In this document: piece by piece, positions 43,506 through 53,568 of the stretch
How positions within the stretch are numbered: position 1 is the stretch's first letter
Layout of the letters: each line of letters starts with the position of its first letter
Assembly (NCBI GenBank): GCA_963829545.1
Contig: CAWHIX010000005.1
Location: 62,001-126,000, forward strand
DNA from: JAXGXJ01 sp963829545
GTDB lineage: Bacteria > Actinomycetota > Thermoleophilia > RBG-16-64-13
Length of the DNA stretch: 64,000 bases
Direction: 5' to 3'
Position numbers and translations under genes: made by a program
The notes under the pieces: model-generated
The model's database searches: none
What the model saw: the letters and a program-made list of their open reading frames with translations, nothing else
What the model was told of the DNA's origin: nothing

Positions 43506-44626
43506 TGAGTCAGGGCCTCCTTAATGCTTCGAAACATGTCCCCGATGGCGCATCGGGCATCGACATTATAGCGGAGCCTCTCCTGGACCTGCCGTACCGC
43601 CAGCACGGCCTGCGTGTAGCCCAGCAGACGTTCGGGCTCAGCGGACGCCCGCAGGTCCTCGAAACGGTCCTGGTTGAGCACCGCCGCGTCCGCACCCACG
43701 GCGACGGCGGCCAGGTCCCTATACCAGCCGGCATAGGTCTTGGTCACGGCACTCAGACCCTGCGTGGCGAGACGGCGTTGCTGGCGCTTGAGCTTCTCGT
43801 CGTGACGCTTCTGCAACCAGTTGCGGGTACGGGCGTCCCCCGCCCACTCCAGCGCCTGGCGTAACTCGGCCTCCAGCTTGGCCTCGCGCTCGGCCGACCG
43901 GCCGTCGACGGTGGCCATCACCTCATCCAGGGCTACCTCGACGTCCAGCAGGCCCGCGCGGGGAAGGTCCCGGGCCAGATCGAGAAGAAGGGTCCTCTGT
44001 CGGCGGGCGTCCTCCGACGTGGCCAACTCCCGGGCGTAGCGCAGATTCCCTCCTGCCACGCGAGATAGGAGTTCCGCTTCGGCCGCGGGCAGCCCCAGCC
44101 GCTGGTGCAGGTCGGCGATCATCGCCGGCAGGGGCACGGGGGTGAACGTCACCGACTGGCAGCGCGACACGATGGTGGGCAGCAGCCGCTCGGGACGATC
44201 GGTGACCAGGATGAAGTACACGTGTGGAGGTGGTTCTTCCAGGGTCTTGAGGAAGGCGTTGGCCGCATCCAGGTTGAAGCTGTCCGCTTCCAGGAAGACG
44301 TAGACCTTGGCACGCGCCTCGAAAGGACGGTAGACGGCGTGCAGATTGATACTGGAGATCTCTTCCTTGCGAATGAAGTTGCCCTCCGGCGACACGATCT
44401 CCACGTCGGGATGGAGGCCTTCCTGCACGCGCTTGCAGGTCATACAGGTGCCGCAGCCCGAGTGGGGACAGGCCAGCCCCGCCGCGAAGGCCAGAGCGGA
44501 CTCGGTCTTGCCCACCCCGGGAGGACCGAGGAACAGATAGGCGTGCGAAGGCCCTTGCTCGAGCGCCCGGACGAGGATGGAGACGGCCATCTCCTGCCCC
44601 ACGATGTCAGCGAACAACCCCCGCAC
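43490..44626 (-). CDS. holB: DNA polymerase III delta-prime subunit
   Basis: Clamp-loader subunit of the replication machine, about 378 residues. Visible: Walker A GPPGVGKTESA near residue 40, zinc motif CPHSGCGTCMTC, and KTLEEPPPHVYFILVTDRPE, typical of delta-prime and DnaX. The SRC sensor reads IVSRCQ. The C-terminal half is helical and charged. I chose GTG 44626, which follows GGAGG by four bases and 14 bases after tmk; the frame is open further but only as a shadow of tmk. A block tmk-holB-ricT is common in Gram-positives. Confidence 0.92.
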   Translation of the reverse strand: MRGLFADIVGQEMAVSILVRALEQGPSHAYLFLGPPGVGKTESALAFAAGLACPHSGCGTCMTCKRVQEGLHPDVEIVSPEGNFIRKEEISSINLHAVYRPFEARAKVYVFLEADSFNLDAANAFLKTLEEPPPHVYFILVTDRPERLLPTIVSRCQSVTFTPVPLPAMIADLHQRLGLPAAEAELLSRVAGGNLRYARELATSEDARRQRTLLLDLARDLPRAGLLDVEVALDEVMATVDGRSAEREAKLEAELRQALEWAGDARTRNWLQKRHDEKLKRQQRRLATQGLSAVTKTYAGWYRDLAAVAVGADAAVLNQDRFEDLRASAEPERLLGYTQAVLAVRQVQERLRYNVDARCAIGDMFRSIKEALTQWPMS

Positions 44627-44640
44627 CGCGCCTCCCGGCC

Positions 44641-45342
44641 CTAGTGGCTGAACAGTTCTAGCTCGTCCTCGACCACCGAACGTACCCGGGCCTGGACCTC
44701 CTCCTCGGTCCCCCGAGCGTCTACGCGGCGTATGCGATGGGGATGGAGGAGCAGAAGCTCCCGAAAGCCCTCGCCCACCTTGCGGTGGAACTCGTCGTCT
44801 TCGGCTTCCAGACGGTCGGGTACCGCCGCCACGCGGGTGGCGCGGATGGCATCGTCCAGATCCAGGAAGAGGGTGAGGTCCGGGAACAGACAATCCGTGG
44901 CCCAGACATTGAGCGTGGTGATGTCGTCGCTCCCCAGTCCCCGGCCGTAGCCCTGGTAGGCGAGCGACGAGTCGAGATAGCGGTCGCACAGCACCACCTG
45001 GCCGTCCTTCAGTGCGGGCCTGATGACCTGCTCCACGAGGTGGGCTCGGGCGGCGGCGTACAGCAGAGCCTCCGCTCTGGCCGACATGCCGTGATGACGG
45101 GGGTCGAGCAGCACCTGCCTTATCGCCTCGCCCAGAGGGGTCCCGCCGGGCTCGCGGGTCACAAGCACCACGTAACCACGCTCGCGCAGGCCCGTGGCCA
45201 GCAACTCCATCTGCGTCGACTTGCCGCAGCCGTCGAGACCTTCGAAGGTGATGAAAAGGCCTTTGTAGCCACTTCCCATCCCCGCCAGGACCGATTCGTC
45301 CAGGGTGGCGTCCTCGGGAAGCGGAGGCAGATCGGTGGTCAT
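44641..45342 (-). CDS. tmk: Thymidylate kinase
   Basis: Phosphorylates dTMP to dTDP. The 233-residue protein has the P-loop FEGLDGCGKSTQ, the DR(Y/H) motif LCDRYLDSSLAYQG and TREPGGTPLG. An N-terminal extension of about 25 residues precedes the usual start; MGSGYKGLFITFEG is an in-frame internal alternative. Start is 13 bases after topA, stop 14 bases before holB, so it is operonic with both. Confidence 0.95.
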   Translation of the reverse strand: MTTDLPPLPEDATLDESVLAGMGSGYKGLFITFEGLDGCGKSTQMELLATGLRERGYVVLVTREPGGTPLGEAIRQVLLDPRHHGMSARAEALLYAAARAHLVEQVIRPALKDGQVVLCDRYLDSSLAYQGYGRGLGSDDITTLNVWATDCLFPDLTLFLDLDDAIRATRVAAVPDRLEAEDDEFHRKVGEGFRELLLLHPHRIRRVDARGTEEEVQARVRSVVEDELELFSH

Positions 45343-45355
45343 GCCCCTGGGCCCG

Positions 45356-47641
45356 CTATTCCTGCTCTTCGGAGGCGGTCTTCTTGACGGCCGTCTTTTT
45401 GGCCGCCGGTTTCTTCGCGGCGGCCGGCTTCGAGGCGGCCGCCTTGGTCGCCGGCTTCTTGGCCGCCGCCGGCTTTTTCGTCACGGGCTTCTTGGTCGCG
45501 GTGGCGCCGGTCTTGCTCGTCTTCTTCGCCGCCGTCTTGCGGACGGGCTTGGCCGCAGCGGCCTCGCCCCCATCCGCAGCCGCCTGGGCTTTCGCCTCTC
45601 GGGCCGCCCTCTTCTCCTTGTACTCGGCCTTCGTCGGGCACTCGGGGTCGAGGCACAGGATCCAGGGACGGCGCCCGCCCAGGATCTTCACCTTGGGGCT
45701 GCCACACTGCGCACAGATATCCCCGGTGGCGATAACGTCTCCCCGCTGGGGCAGGGGGTAGGTCTGATCGCACTCCGGATAGCCCTCGCAGCCCACGAAG
45801 CGCTTCTTGGTGGCCTTGGAGCGGATTATGCGGATGCGATTCTTCCCGCACTTGGGGCACTCCCCCAGTATGCGGTCGTCGGTGATGCCCTCGAAGATCT
45901 TGGCCGCCACCTGCTCCCGGTTCTGCTCCAGAGAACTGTACGCCTGGCGCAACAGGTCGCGCGAGATGGTCACCACCTGCTCCTTGGTGAGGTCGCGCTC
46001 GGAGATGAGGTCCATGTCCTTCTCCAGCTCGGCCGTCATCTCCGGGGAGGCGATGCGGGGCGCGAACTCCGTGAGCGCCTCGGCCATCTTCATGCCCATC
46101 TCCGTCGGCTCGATGGGGTTCCCGTGCACGTAACCCCGATCGTAGAGGTTCTGGATTATGTTATGGCGCGTGGCCTTGGTTCCCAGATTGTGCTTCTCCA
46201 TCAGCTCGATGAGCGGACCCTGCCCGTATCGCGACGGCGGCTGTGTCTCCTTGGCATCCAGCTGCTTGTCGACGAGCCGGACGAGATCGCCCTTCTCCAG
46301 CAGGGGCAGTTCGGAGTCCTTCTGGCGGCTGTAGGGATAGAAGTCGAGCCAGCCGGCCGTGACCACGCGGTTACCCCGGGCGAAGAAGGGCTCGCCGGTC
46401 AACTCCAGGTCCACACGGTTCGATTCCATCAGGGCCTCGTCGGCCAGCGTGGCCATGAAGCGCCGGGCCACCAGCTCGAAGAGGCGCCACTCGCGGTCGC
46501 CCAGCTCGTGACGGCGGGGACTGCCTGTGGGGTAGATAGGCGGATGGTCGGTGGTGCGCTTGTCTCCCCGGCTGGGGTGTAGCGCCGCCTGCTCCAACAG
46601 GCGCCCGGCCTCGGCGCGGAACTCGCCTTGAGCCAATATCTCCAGAGTCTCGCGCAGGTCGAGTGACGACGGATAGACCGTGTTGTCGGTACGCGGATAG
46701 CTGATGTGCCCCGCCATGTAGAGATCCTCGGCGATATGCATGACAGCCGCGGCGCTGTACCCCAGAGAGGTGGCCGCGCTGGTGAAGCTGGTGGTGTTGA
46801 AGGGAGCGGGCCGCGGGACTTTGCGCTTGGTCTGCTTCACGGCGGTGACCTGGGCCTGCCCGGTCAGCTTCTCGAACACCGCCGTGGCCCGGGCTTCGTC
46901 GGTGAAGCGCTCTTCCTTGTGCACGGCGGAGAAGGTCTGGCCGTCGGCGTCGAGGTCGACCTTCACCACCCAGTAGGGCTCGGGGACGAATGCGCGGCGT
47001 TCCCTCTCCCGGTCGGCGATGAGCACCAGGGTGGGCGTCTGCACCCGGCCCACGCTCAGGAACGAGCTCCCCAAGCGGGAAGTGGCGAGGGAGACGAAGC
47101 GCGTGAGCGTGGCACCCCAGATGAGGTCGATGTCCTGCCGGGCCTCCCCAGCCCTGGCCAGAGGTTCGGAGAGGTGATCCAGATGCGTGAAGGCCCGCTT
47201 GATCTCGCCCGGAGTGAGGGCCGAGAAGCGCGCCCTGCGCACGCCACGCACCAACTTGGGATTCTCCTCCAGGACCAGATTGAGGGCCTCAAGACCTATC
47301 AGTTCGCCCTCACGGTCGTAGTCGGTGGCGATTATCAGGGCCGAGGCGTCCACGGCGAGCTTCCTGATGGCCCGGACCACCGACTTGGCCGTCTCGGTCT
47401 TGACCAGAGGAGCGTCGATGAGAGCCTTGGGCTCGACCTTGCGCCACTCGGAGAACTCGGGAGGGAAGTCCACCTGCACAACGTGTCCTTTGAGACCGAC
47501 AGCGGTGCTCGGTTCGCCCTCCTCGTCGGTGAAGAGGTAGTAGGGGACCTTCAAGAACGAGTCTTCCTTGACCCCGTTGCTGGACAGGATCCCCGCGATC
47601 TTCTTCGCGGCATCGTTCTTCTCAGTGATTATCAGTCGCAC
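45356..47641 (-). CDS. topA: DNA topoisomerase I, archaeal-like type IA
   Basis: Type IA topoisomerase relaxing negative supercoils, 761 residues. The N-terminus MRLIITEKNDAAKKIAGILS, the long Toprim segment (ATDYDREGELIG) and active Tyr in HISYPRTDNT are of the archaeal-type branch rather than the E. coli one. Two zinc fingers follow (CPKCGKN...CEGYPEC and CAQCGSP...CLDPEC, residues about 600-690), then a Lys/Ala-rich tail of about 75 residues like those of actinobacterial DNA-binding proteins. GTG 47641 has GAGGAG upstream. First gene of the topA-tmk-holB-ricT block. Confidence 0.93.
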   Translation of the reverse strand: MRLIITEKNDAAKKIAGILSSNGVKEDSFLKVPYYLFTDEEGEPSTAVGLKGHVVQVDFPPEFSEWRKVEPKALIDAPLVKTETAKSVVRAIRKLAVDASALIIATDYDREGELIGLEALNLVLEENPKLVRGVRRARFSALTPGEIKRAFTHLDHLSEPLARAGEARQDIDLIWGATLTRFVSLATSRLGSSFLSVGRVQTPTLVLIADRERERRAFVPEPYWVVKVDLDADGQTFSAVHKEERFTDEARATAVFEKLTGQAQVTAVKQTKRKVPRPAPFNTTSFTSAATSLGYSAAAVMHIAEDLYMAGHISYPRTDNTVYPSSLDLRETLEILAQGEFRAEAGRLLEQAALHPSRGDKRTTDHPPIYPTGSPRRHELGDREWRLFELVARRFMATLADEALMESNRVDLELTGEPFFARGNRVVTAGWLDFYPYSRQKDSELPLLEKGDLVRLVDKQLDAKETQPPSRYGQGPLIELMEKHNLGTKATRHNIIQNLYDRGYVHGNPIEPTEMGMKMAEALTEFAPRIASPEMTAELEKDMDLISERDLTKEQVVTISRDLLRQAYSSLEQNREQVAAKIFEGITDDRILGECPKCGKNRIRIIRSKATKKRFVGCEGYPECDQTYPLPQRGDVIATGDICAQCGSPKVKILGGRRPWILCLDPECPTKAEYKEKRAAREAKAQAAADGGEAAAAKPVRKTAAKKTSKTGATATKKPVTKKPAAAKKPATKAAASKPAAAKKPAAKKTAVKKTASEEQE

Positions 47642-47786
47642 CAGGTAGGCTCCTCGTTGGCCGGCGTGTCAGCCCGGAAAGATAGCACGCCGTTCGCAAA
47701 ACAGAGATGCGCAACATGTCGAGGGCGTTGTCAGCGGGCAAAGCCGGGCGTGGTACGGACCGGCCTTGCGCAGCCGGGACCGCCTC

Positions 47787-48122
47787 TCAGTTGTTGTGGA
47801 CCGCGTCCGCCACCTGCGGGTAGATGGAAAACACCCCGTCGAAGCCGGTGATCCGGAAGATCTTCAGTAGGTAGGGATCGTCGAGGACCAGGTGGAAATC
47901 GCGGGAGTCCGCACGGGCTTGCTGCTGGCTGGCCACCAGTACTCCCAGACCGGTGGAATCGATGAAGTGCACCTCGGAGAGGTCGAGCACGAAGCGGTCG
48001 CGACCCTCGATCGCCTCAGCGAGGGCTTCCTTGAGCTGGGGAGCGGTATAGACGTCGACCTCCCCTCCCACATGGATGACCTTGACCCCTTCGACGCTGT
48101 CGATGGCGATGGATAGGTTCAC
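47787..48122 (-). CDS. STAS-domain anti-anti-sigma factor
   Basis: A 111-residue SpoIIAA/RsbV-like protein. Key motif DLSEVHFIDSTGLGVLV contains the Ser that a RsbW-type kinase phosphorylates. GTG 48122 follows AGGAGGGG. It works by partner switching: the unphosphorylated form frees a sigma factor from its anti-sigma. No kinase or sigma gene is adjacent, but the sensor at 15.0-16.6 kb has a RsbW-like ATPase; a link is only a guess. It stands between topA and the TPR gene on the same strand. Confidence 0.9.
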   Translation of the reverse strand: MNLSIAIDSVEGVKVIHVGGEVDVYTAPQLKEALAEAIEGRDRFVLDLSEVHFIDSTGLGVLVASQQQARADSRDFHLVLDDPYLLKIFRITGFDGVFSIYPQVADAVHNN

Positions 48123-48181
48123 GAGCCCCTCCTGGTGTTGCGGCCATCCACCCGCCGGCGAAAGCCCCGGCCTGTCGACGA

Positions 48182-48859
48182 TCACGGAGTGGTCGTCGCG
48201 GTCGTGCTGGTGCCTGCCGCCGTCGTCGCGGTGGAGCCAGAGGTAGAGGTGGTGCTGGTGGTGGTCGTGGTGGGCTTCTTGCTCAACTCCTCGACCTGCT
48301 CCCGAACCACCGTAGCCATGTCGTCGTTGGGAGCCAGTTCGAGGAACTTCTGCCAGGCAAGCAGCGCCGCCTCTGTGTTACCGAGGGAGTTCTGCGCAGT
48401 TCCCAGCTTCAGGAAGACATCGGGATTGCCCGCATCCACCTGAGTGGCCTTGTTGAGCACCGCAACGGCCGCCGCGTAGTTGCCCACGTCGGCGCTCATG
48501 TAGATGTTGGCGAGGCGCAAGTACACTTCCTTCTGAGCAGGATCGGCCTCCAGGGCCAGCTCCAGATAGGCGGCCGCGCGTAGCAGGTCGTCATTCTGCT
48601 GATAGACGGTGGCCAATCCGATGAGAGCGGCCACGTCCTTGGGATTCTGGGTCAACTGCGCCTGGTAGGCGGCGATCTTGTCTTCTGGCGTCTGGGGATT
48701 GTCCTGCACGTTGTTGTCGCCGGTGAACAGTTCCGACAGATTGAACCCGGCCCCACCGTAGCCGACGCCCATGAACAGGAAGCCGGCGGCGAACACGATG
48801 GCCAGAAAGAGGGCGACCCACTTGGCCCACCTGTTGATGCGCTTTCGATCGAGCAGCAA
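48182..48859 (-). CDS. Membrane-anchored TPR protein
   Basis: A 225-residue protein with one N-terminal helix (about 13-33), two to three TPR units (about 60-175, for example AALIGLATVYQQNDDLLRAAAYLELALEADP in segments) and a Thr/Ser-rich tail from about 190 on. TTG 48859 follows GAGGAG. TPR repeats usually mediate protein contacts; here the domain should sit outside the membrane or in the cytoplasm depending on topology, which the sequence does not decide. No partner is obvious. Confidence 0.8.
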   Translation of the reverse strand: MLLDRKRINRWAKWVALFLAIVFAAGFLFMGVGYGGAGFNLSELFTGDNNVQDNPQTPEDKIAAYQAQLTQNPKDVAALIGLATVYQQNDDLLRAAAYLELALEADPAQKEVYLRLANIYMSADVGNYAAAVAVLNKATQVDAGNPDVFLKLGTAQNSLGNTEAALLAWQKFLELAPNDDMATVVREQVEELSKKPTTTTTSTTSTSGSTATTAAGTSTTATTTP

Positions 48860-48982
48860 AGTATTCTCCTCAAATAGATCCCCGGGAACCCCCTGCTCCC
48901 AGGACCTGGCGCGGATGTTCCCGCATTATGCCTGGAAGATTATGCCGCATCTGCGCCCCCGCGACTACCGGAGACTGTGATT

Positions 48983-50485
48983 CTAGATGACGTCGCCTGT
49001 CAGACGCAGTGGTGGAAGGTCCAGTTTCCGCCGCGCCTCATCAAAAGCCGAACCTATCTCGGTGAGATCACTTCCCCTAGCCGCGTGACGCTCGAAGACG
49101 AAACGGCCGTCCACCAGGGTCGCCTGCACGTCACTCCCCGAAGCGCAGGAGACGAGGAACGCTTCCATCCCCTCGGCCGTGAGGGTAGCGACATCAGTGT
49201 GGCAGCCACCCTCTGGGAGACCCACCACTGTCAAGTCGGCCTGCTTACCTACCTCGATGCTCCCCACCTTATCGGCCCAGTCCAGGGCGCGGGCGCCTTC
49301 GATGGTGGCCATGCGCAAGACGTCGGCGGGGGTGAGAGGCTCCGCGGCGTACTCCCCGGTGGGGGCCGCCGCGTGGGCGCCGCGGGTCCGGGCGGCGGTC
49401 CGCCCGGTGTTGGGCGCCGCGTAGGCGGCGGCCCGGACCTGGCCGGCGGCCAGCGCCGCGCGCATCTCCGCGAACATGTCGAGGCTGTCGTTGGAGGCCA
49501 GGCTGTCGGTACCCAGTCCGACGCGGACGCCGGCCTTCCTGAGCGCAGCGACAGGGGCGATGCCGCAACGCAGACGGGCGTTGGAGCGCGGGCAGTGAGC
49601 GACTGCGGCGCCCGCGCCGGCCAGGACGCCCACCTCGGCGTCGTCCAGGTGCACGCAGTGGACGGCCAGGGTCGCCGGGCCGAGGGCTCCGGCGGAGGCC
49701 AGGTAGGCGCCCGGCCGCAGGCCGGGCGCCGACCAGCGGTCTCCCTTCCACAGACGAGCAGCCTTGTAGGCGCGGGCGATGCTGCCCGCGCCCCGCTCCA
49801 GGAACTCCACTTCGGCCGGTGACTCGGCCACGTGGGTGGCGAGATGTAGCCCCTCCCTGCCGGCGTAGCGGGCGATCTCCCGGTAGAGCCGCCACGACAC
49901 CGTATAGGGAGCATGAGGGGAAAGGCCGAGATCCACCAGCGAGGTGCGGTACGGTGCAAGGGCCGAAAGACACTCCTCGGTGCGCTCCATCACGGCGGGC
50001 AGTTCGGCTTCATCCAGGCCGATGACCTCGAGGTAGACGCGGGCGCGCAGCCCGGCTTCGCCGGCGGCGCGCGCCACGGTCGAGCCTTCGAACGAAGTGT
50101 CGGCGATGCAGGTGATCCCGTTGCGGGCGCACTCCTCGGCTCCCCAGCGTGCCGAAGCAGCATAGTCCTCAGCGGTGAGTTTCCGCCGGGACCTGAGCAG
50201 CCGCAGCATCCACTCCCCGAACCCGCAGGAGGGACTGAAACTCTGAAAGGCGGAGTAGTCCAGGTGACTGTGGGCGTTGACCAGGCCGGGGAGGAGGACG
50301 CAGCCCGGGAAGGACCGCACGTGCTCTCTGCCGCTCTGGAGCGAGTCGAACCCGCACTGCGCCCGCAGCTCCGCGGCGGGCCCCACCGCCTCGATCCGCC
50401 CCTCCCTGACCAATACGGCCCCATGGGCGAACGGGGGGCTGCTGATAGGAACGACCCAGTCGGCCTCGATAAGCGTAGCGCCCAT
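48983..50485 (-). CDS. Amidohydrolase, MtaD/aminofutalosine deaminase-like
   Basis: Metal-dependent deaminase of the cytosine deaminase/MTA-SAH deaminase branch, 500 residues. Visible: NAHSHLD metal site, LGLSPHAPYTVS, HVAESPAEVEFLE, and HCPRSNARL followed by GLGTDSLASND (metal Asp). SCGFGEWMLRLLRSRRKL resembles the aminofutalosine deaminase used in the futalosine route to menaquinone. The adjacent complex I genes suggest respiration-related use, but other mqn genes are not seen here. ATG 50485 is 50 bases after nuoN. MTA/SAH deaminase is the alternative. A stretch rich in Ala/Thr (about 355-375) is a likely insertion. Confidence 0.72.
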   Translation of the reverse strand: MGATLIEADWVVPISSPPFAHGAVLVREGRIEAVGPAAELRAQCGFDSLQSGREHVRSFPGCVLLPGLVNAHSHLDYSAFQSFSPSCGFGEWMLRLLRSRRKLTAEDYAASARWGAEECARNGITCIADTSFEGSTVARAAGEAGLRARVYLEVIGLDEAELPAVMERTEECLSALAPYRTSLVDLGLSPHAPYTVSWRLYREIARYAGREGLHLATHVAESPAEVEFLERGAGSIARAYKAARLWKGDRWSAPGLRPGAYLASAGALGPATLAVHCVHLDDAEVGVLAGAGAAVAHCPRSNARLRCGIAPVAALRKAGVRVGLGTDSLASNDSLDMFAEMRAALAAGQVRAAAYAAPNTGRTAARTRGAHAAAPTGEYAAEPLTPADVLRMATIEGARALDWADKVGSIEVGKQADLTVVGLPEGGCHTDVATLTAEGMEAFLVSCASGSDVQATLVDGRFVFERHAARGSDLTEIGSAFDEARRKLDLPPLRLTGDVI

Positions 50486-50534
50486 ATTGCCGCCTTCCGT
50501 GAGCAGGGACCGCGAGCGGCCGGAGCCGGCTCCC

Positions 50535-51989
50535 TCAGTTGAAGAGGGTGGAGAAGGCGGCGACGGCGGCGTCCCAGAGCCATGAGGGGAAGATACCTAT
50601 GAGCAGCGTGGCCAGAGCGCAGACCGCCAACCCGGCCGCCATCCCTCCGGAGATGGGAGCCCGCACGGTGAATTCAACTTCGGGCTCCTTGAAGAACATC
50701 ACCACGATCACCCGCAGGTAGTAGTAAGCGGAGACCGCGCTGAGCAGCACCCCCACGACGGCCAGCCAGACCAGGTCGGCGTGCACCACTCCGGCAAAGA
50801 CGTAGAACTTGCCGATGAACCCCGCCGTACCCGGGATGCCGGTGAGCGACAGCATGAAGAGGGAGAGCAGGACGGCCGCCCAGGGCGACCTCCGTCCCAG
50901 GCCGGAGAGACTCTTGAGGGAATAGTCGAACTGTGGGTTTTGGGCCTTCAGATAGGTGAGCACCCCGAAGGCACCCAGGTTCATGAAGGTGTAAGCGGTC
51001 AGGTAGAGGAGCACTCCCTGCCCGGAGTACGAGTTCACGCTCCAGCCCATGGCCCCCACGCCGGCCAGCAGGTAACCGGCATGCGCTATGGAGGAATAGG
51101 CCAGCATGCGTTTGACGTTGCTCTGCGCCAGGGCGAAGACGTTGCCTACGAACATGGTGGCAACGGAGAGCACGATGAAGAAGACGCCCCACTCCACGGC
51201 CGCGCCCGGGAAGGCCAGGATGAAGGCGGCCATGACCACGGAGAAAGCGGCCGCCTTGGGGCCCACCGAGAAGAAGGCGGCCACCGGGGTGGGCGCCCCC
51301 TGGTAGACGTCGGGGGTCCACATGTGGAAGGGGACGGCGGAGATCTTGAAGGCCAGGCCTACGGCCACCAAAAAGACCGCGAACAGGATGCCAGCCGTCG
51401 CGCCCTGGCTGCCGAGGGCGCGCCCGATGGCCTCGTAGTTGGTGGCGCCCGCCTGGCCGTAGACCAGGGAGATGCCGTACAGCATCACAGCGGAGGCGAA
51501 GGAGCCGGTGAGGAAGTACTTGAGGGCCGATTCGTTCGACTTACCCCGATAGCGGAAGAAAGCGGCCAGGAGATAGAGGCTGACGGTCATGAGCTCCAGG
51601 GACACATAGAACAGGATCAGGTCCCGGGAAGCGGCCATGAGGTCCATGCCGATCACGGCGAAAAGCAGCAGGGCATAGTACTCGCCCAGGTGTCGGCCGT
51701 GCGCCTCCAGATACTCGGAGGACATGAGGGCGGTGAGCGCCGCTCCTATGGCGAAGAGCACGTTGAAGAAGACGGCCCAGTCGCTGAGGACGATCATGTC
51801 GGAGAAGGCCGAGCGGTCCTCGCCGGTGAAGGCGAGTGAGACCGCGGCCGAGGCGATGAGGCCCGTGAGGGCGATGGCGAGGACGGTGGTCTTTTCGCTC
51901 TTGAGGAAGGGCTCCACCAGCAGGATGGCGCAGGCGGCCACCAGAAGGATGAGTTCGGGGATGACGGCGACGATGTCTACGGCCTGCAT
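50535..51989 (-). CDS. nuoN: Complex I subunit N
   Basis: Proton-pumping antiporter-like subunit of respiratory complex I, 484 residues with about 14 helices. Conserved Glu/Lys in the middle helices, for example FKISAVPFHMWTPDVYQGAPTP. It is adjacent to nuoM (one base apart) and the last gene of the nuo operon. The Pro/Gly-rich loops and the final WDAAVAAFST helix are ordinary for the subunit. Confidence 0.95.
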   Translation of the reverse strand: MQAVDIVAVIPELILLVAACAILLVEPFLKSEKTTVLAIALTGLIASAAVSLAFTGEDRSAFSDMIVLSDWAVFFNVLFAIGAALTALMSSEYLEAHGRHLGEYYALLLFAVIGMDLMAASRDLILFYVSLELMTVSLYLLAAFFRYRGKSNESALKYFLTGSFASAVMLYGISLVYGQAGATNYEAIGRALGSQGATAGILFAVFLVAVGLAFKISAVPFHMWTPDVYQGAPTPVAAFFSVGPKAAAFSVVMAAFILAFPGAAVEWGVFFIVLSVATMFVGNVFALAQSNVKRMLAYSSIAHAGYLLAGVGAMGWSVNSYSGQGVLLYLTAYTFMNLGAFGVLTYLKAQNPQFDYSLKSLSGLGRRSPWAAVLLSLFMLSLTGIPGTAGFIGKFYVFAGVVHADLVWLAVVGVLLSAVSAYYYLRVIVVMFFKEPEVEFTVRAPISGGMAAGLAVCALATLLIGIFPSWLWDAAVAAFSTLFN

Positions 51990-53547
51990 CTAGAACCCCC
52001 CGAACAAGGAGGTAGCCAGCTGCAACAGGCCGCCACCGTGCTCCGCCAGGTAGGGCTGCACCTGCGCCATTATGTTCTGCGCCGGGGCGTGCAGCAGGTT
52101 GAGGAAGGTCTGCGGGTAGATGCCTATCCACACGGCCAGCCCCACCAGAGGCACCAGGGTGATGATCTCCCGGGCGCTCAGGTCCTTCAGCGACAGCCAT
52201 TTCTCGTTGGATTTCTGGAACATCGTCCGCTGGTACATCCACAGCAGGTAGGCGGCCCCGGCCACGACGCCGATGGAGGCGATGGCCGCGAACACGGCCG
52301 AGAACTGGAAGACGCCCACCAGGATGAGGAACTCGCCCACGAAGCCGTTCAGGCCCGGCAACCCCAGACTCCCCAGCACGAACAGGCTGAAGAAGGCAGC
52401 GGCCACAGGCATAGGCCGGGCCAGTCCCCCGTAGTCCTTGATGAGACGGGTGTGCGTACGGTCGTAGAAGAAGCCCACCATCATGAACAGAGCGCCCGTG
52501 AGCACCCCGTGGTTGACCATCTGCAGTACGGAGCCCTCGATGCCTTGCTGGTTGAACGTGAACAGACCGGCGGTGACGAAGCCCATGTGGCTCACCGAGG
52601 AGTAGGCCACCAGCCTCTTCATGTCCGGCTGCACCAGGGACATCACGGCCCCGTACACCACCGCTATCACCGACAGGATCATGACCGGCACCATGGCCTT
52701 CACCGCCATCTCTGGGAAGAAGCCGATGCAGAAGCGGATCATGCCGTAGACCCCCATCTTGAGGAGTACGCCGGCCAGGAGGACCGAACCGGCCGTGGGA
52801 GCCTCGGTGTGGGCGTCGGGGAGCCAGGTGTGCACCGGGAACATGGGCACCTTGATGGCAAAAGCCAGGAAGAAGGCCGCGAACGCCCAGGCGGCCACCG
52901 AGCCCGGGAAGCCGACCTGCTGCAGAGTCAGGATGTCGAAGGTGAGCGGCCCGCCGTTCTTCGCGTACCACCACACTACGGCCAGGATGGCGACCAGCAT
53001 GAGCACCGAGCCCACGAAGGTGAACAGGAAGAACTTGATGGCCGCATAGACCCTGCGCGCTCCGCCCCACAGTCCGATTATGAAGTACATGGGGATGAGC
53101 TGGATCTCCCAGAACATGTAGAACAGGAAGAGGTCCATGGAGACGAACACGCCCAGCATGCCCGTCTCGAGCACGAGCAGACTGATGAAGAAGGCCAGAC
53201 CGCGGTCCTTGATGGAGTTCCACGTACCCAGGATGGCCAGCGCGGTCAAGAAGCGTCGTAAGAAGGATCAGCAGCAGGGAGATTCCGTCGATGCCCAGGT
53301 GGTAGGAGATGCCCAGGCTCTCGATCCAGGAGACGTTCTCCTGGAACTGGAAGCCGGCCTCGCCGGTATCGAACTGGAACGCCAAAACGATGGCCAGGGC
53401 CAGGGTGAAGAGGCTGGTCACGAGGGCCGTGACCTTGTAGGCCTGGGGACGTCCGCGCATGAACAGCAGCATGAGCGCAGCGCCTGCCACGGGTAGGAAG
53501 GTCAGGATGGTGAGGCTCATCGAACCTATTTCTGTCGCCAGATCCAC
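51990..53547 (-). CDS. nuoM: Complex I subunit M, one frameshift
   Basis: Antiporter-like proton-pumping subunit, about 518 residues after joining, with about 14 helices. Typical: IGLWGG, FAIKVPMFPVHTWLPDAHTEAPT and KRLVAYSSVSHMGF. One extra base near 53250 breaks the frame after LLLILLTTL; the second part continues LTALAILGTW. As complex I needs this subunit, a sequence error is likely. GTG 53547 follows GGGTGAG; ATG 53520 (MSLTILTFLP) is the other candidate. It starts 21 bases after nuoL. Confidence 0.9.
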
Positions 53548-53568
53548 TATCTCACCCGTCCCCAGCCC

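Noticed and set aside
48135..48443. Plus-strand Val/Pro-rich frame opposite the TPR protein
   Set aside because: Mirror image of the Thr-rich tail codons; no ribosome site.
53240..53260. Programmed frameshift in nuoM
   Set aside because: No slippery heptamer or known +1 motif, and the same kind of one-base break recurs in many genes of the window, so an error or mutation is simpler.
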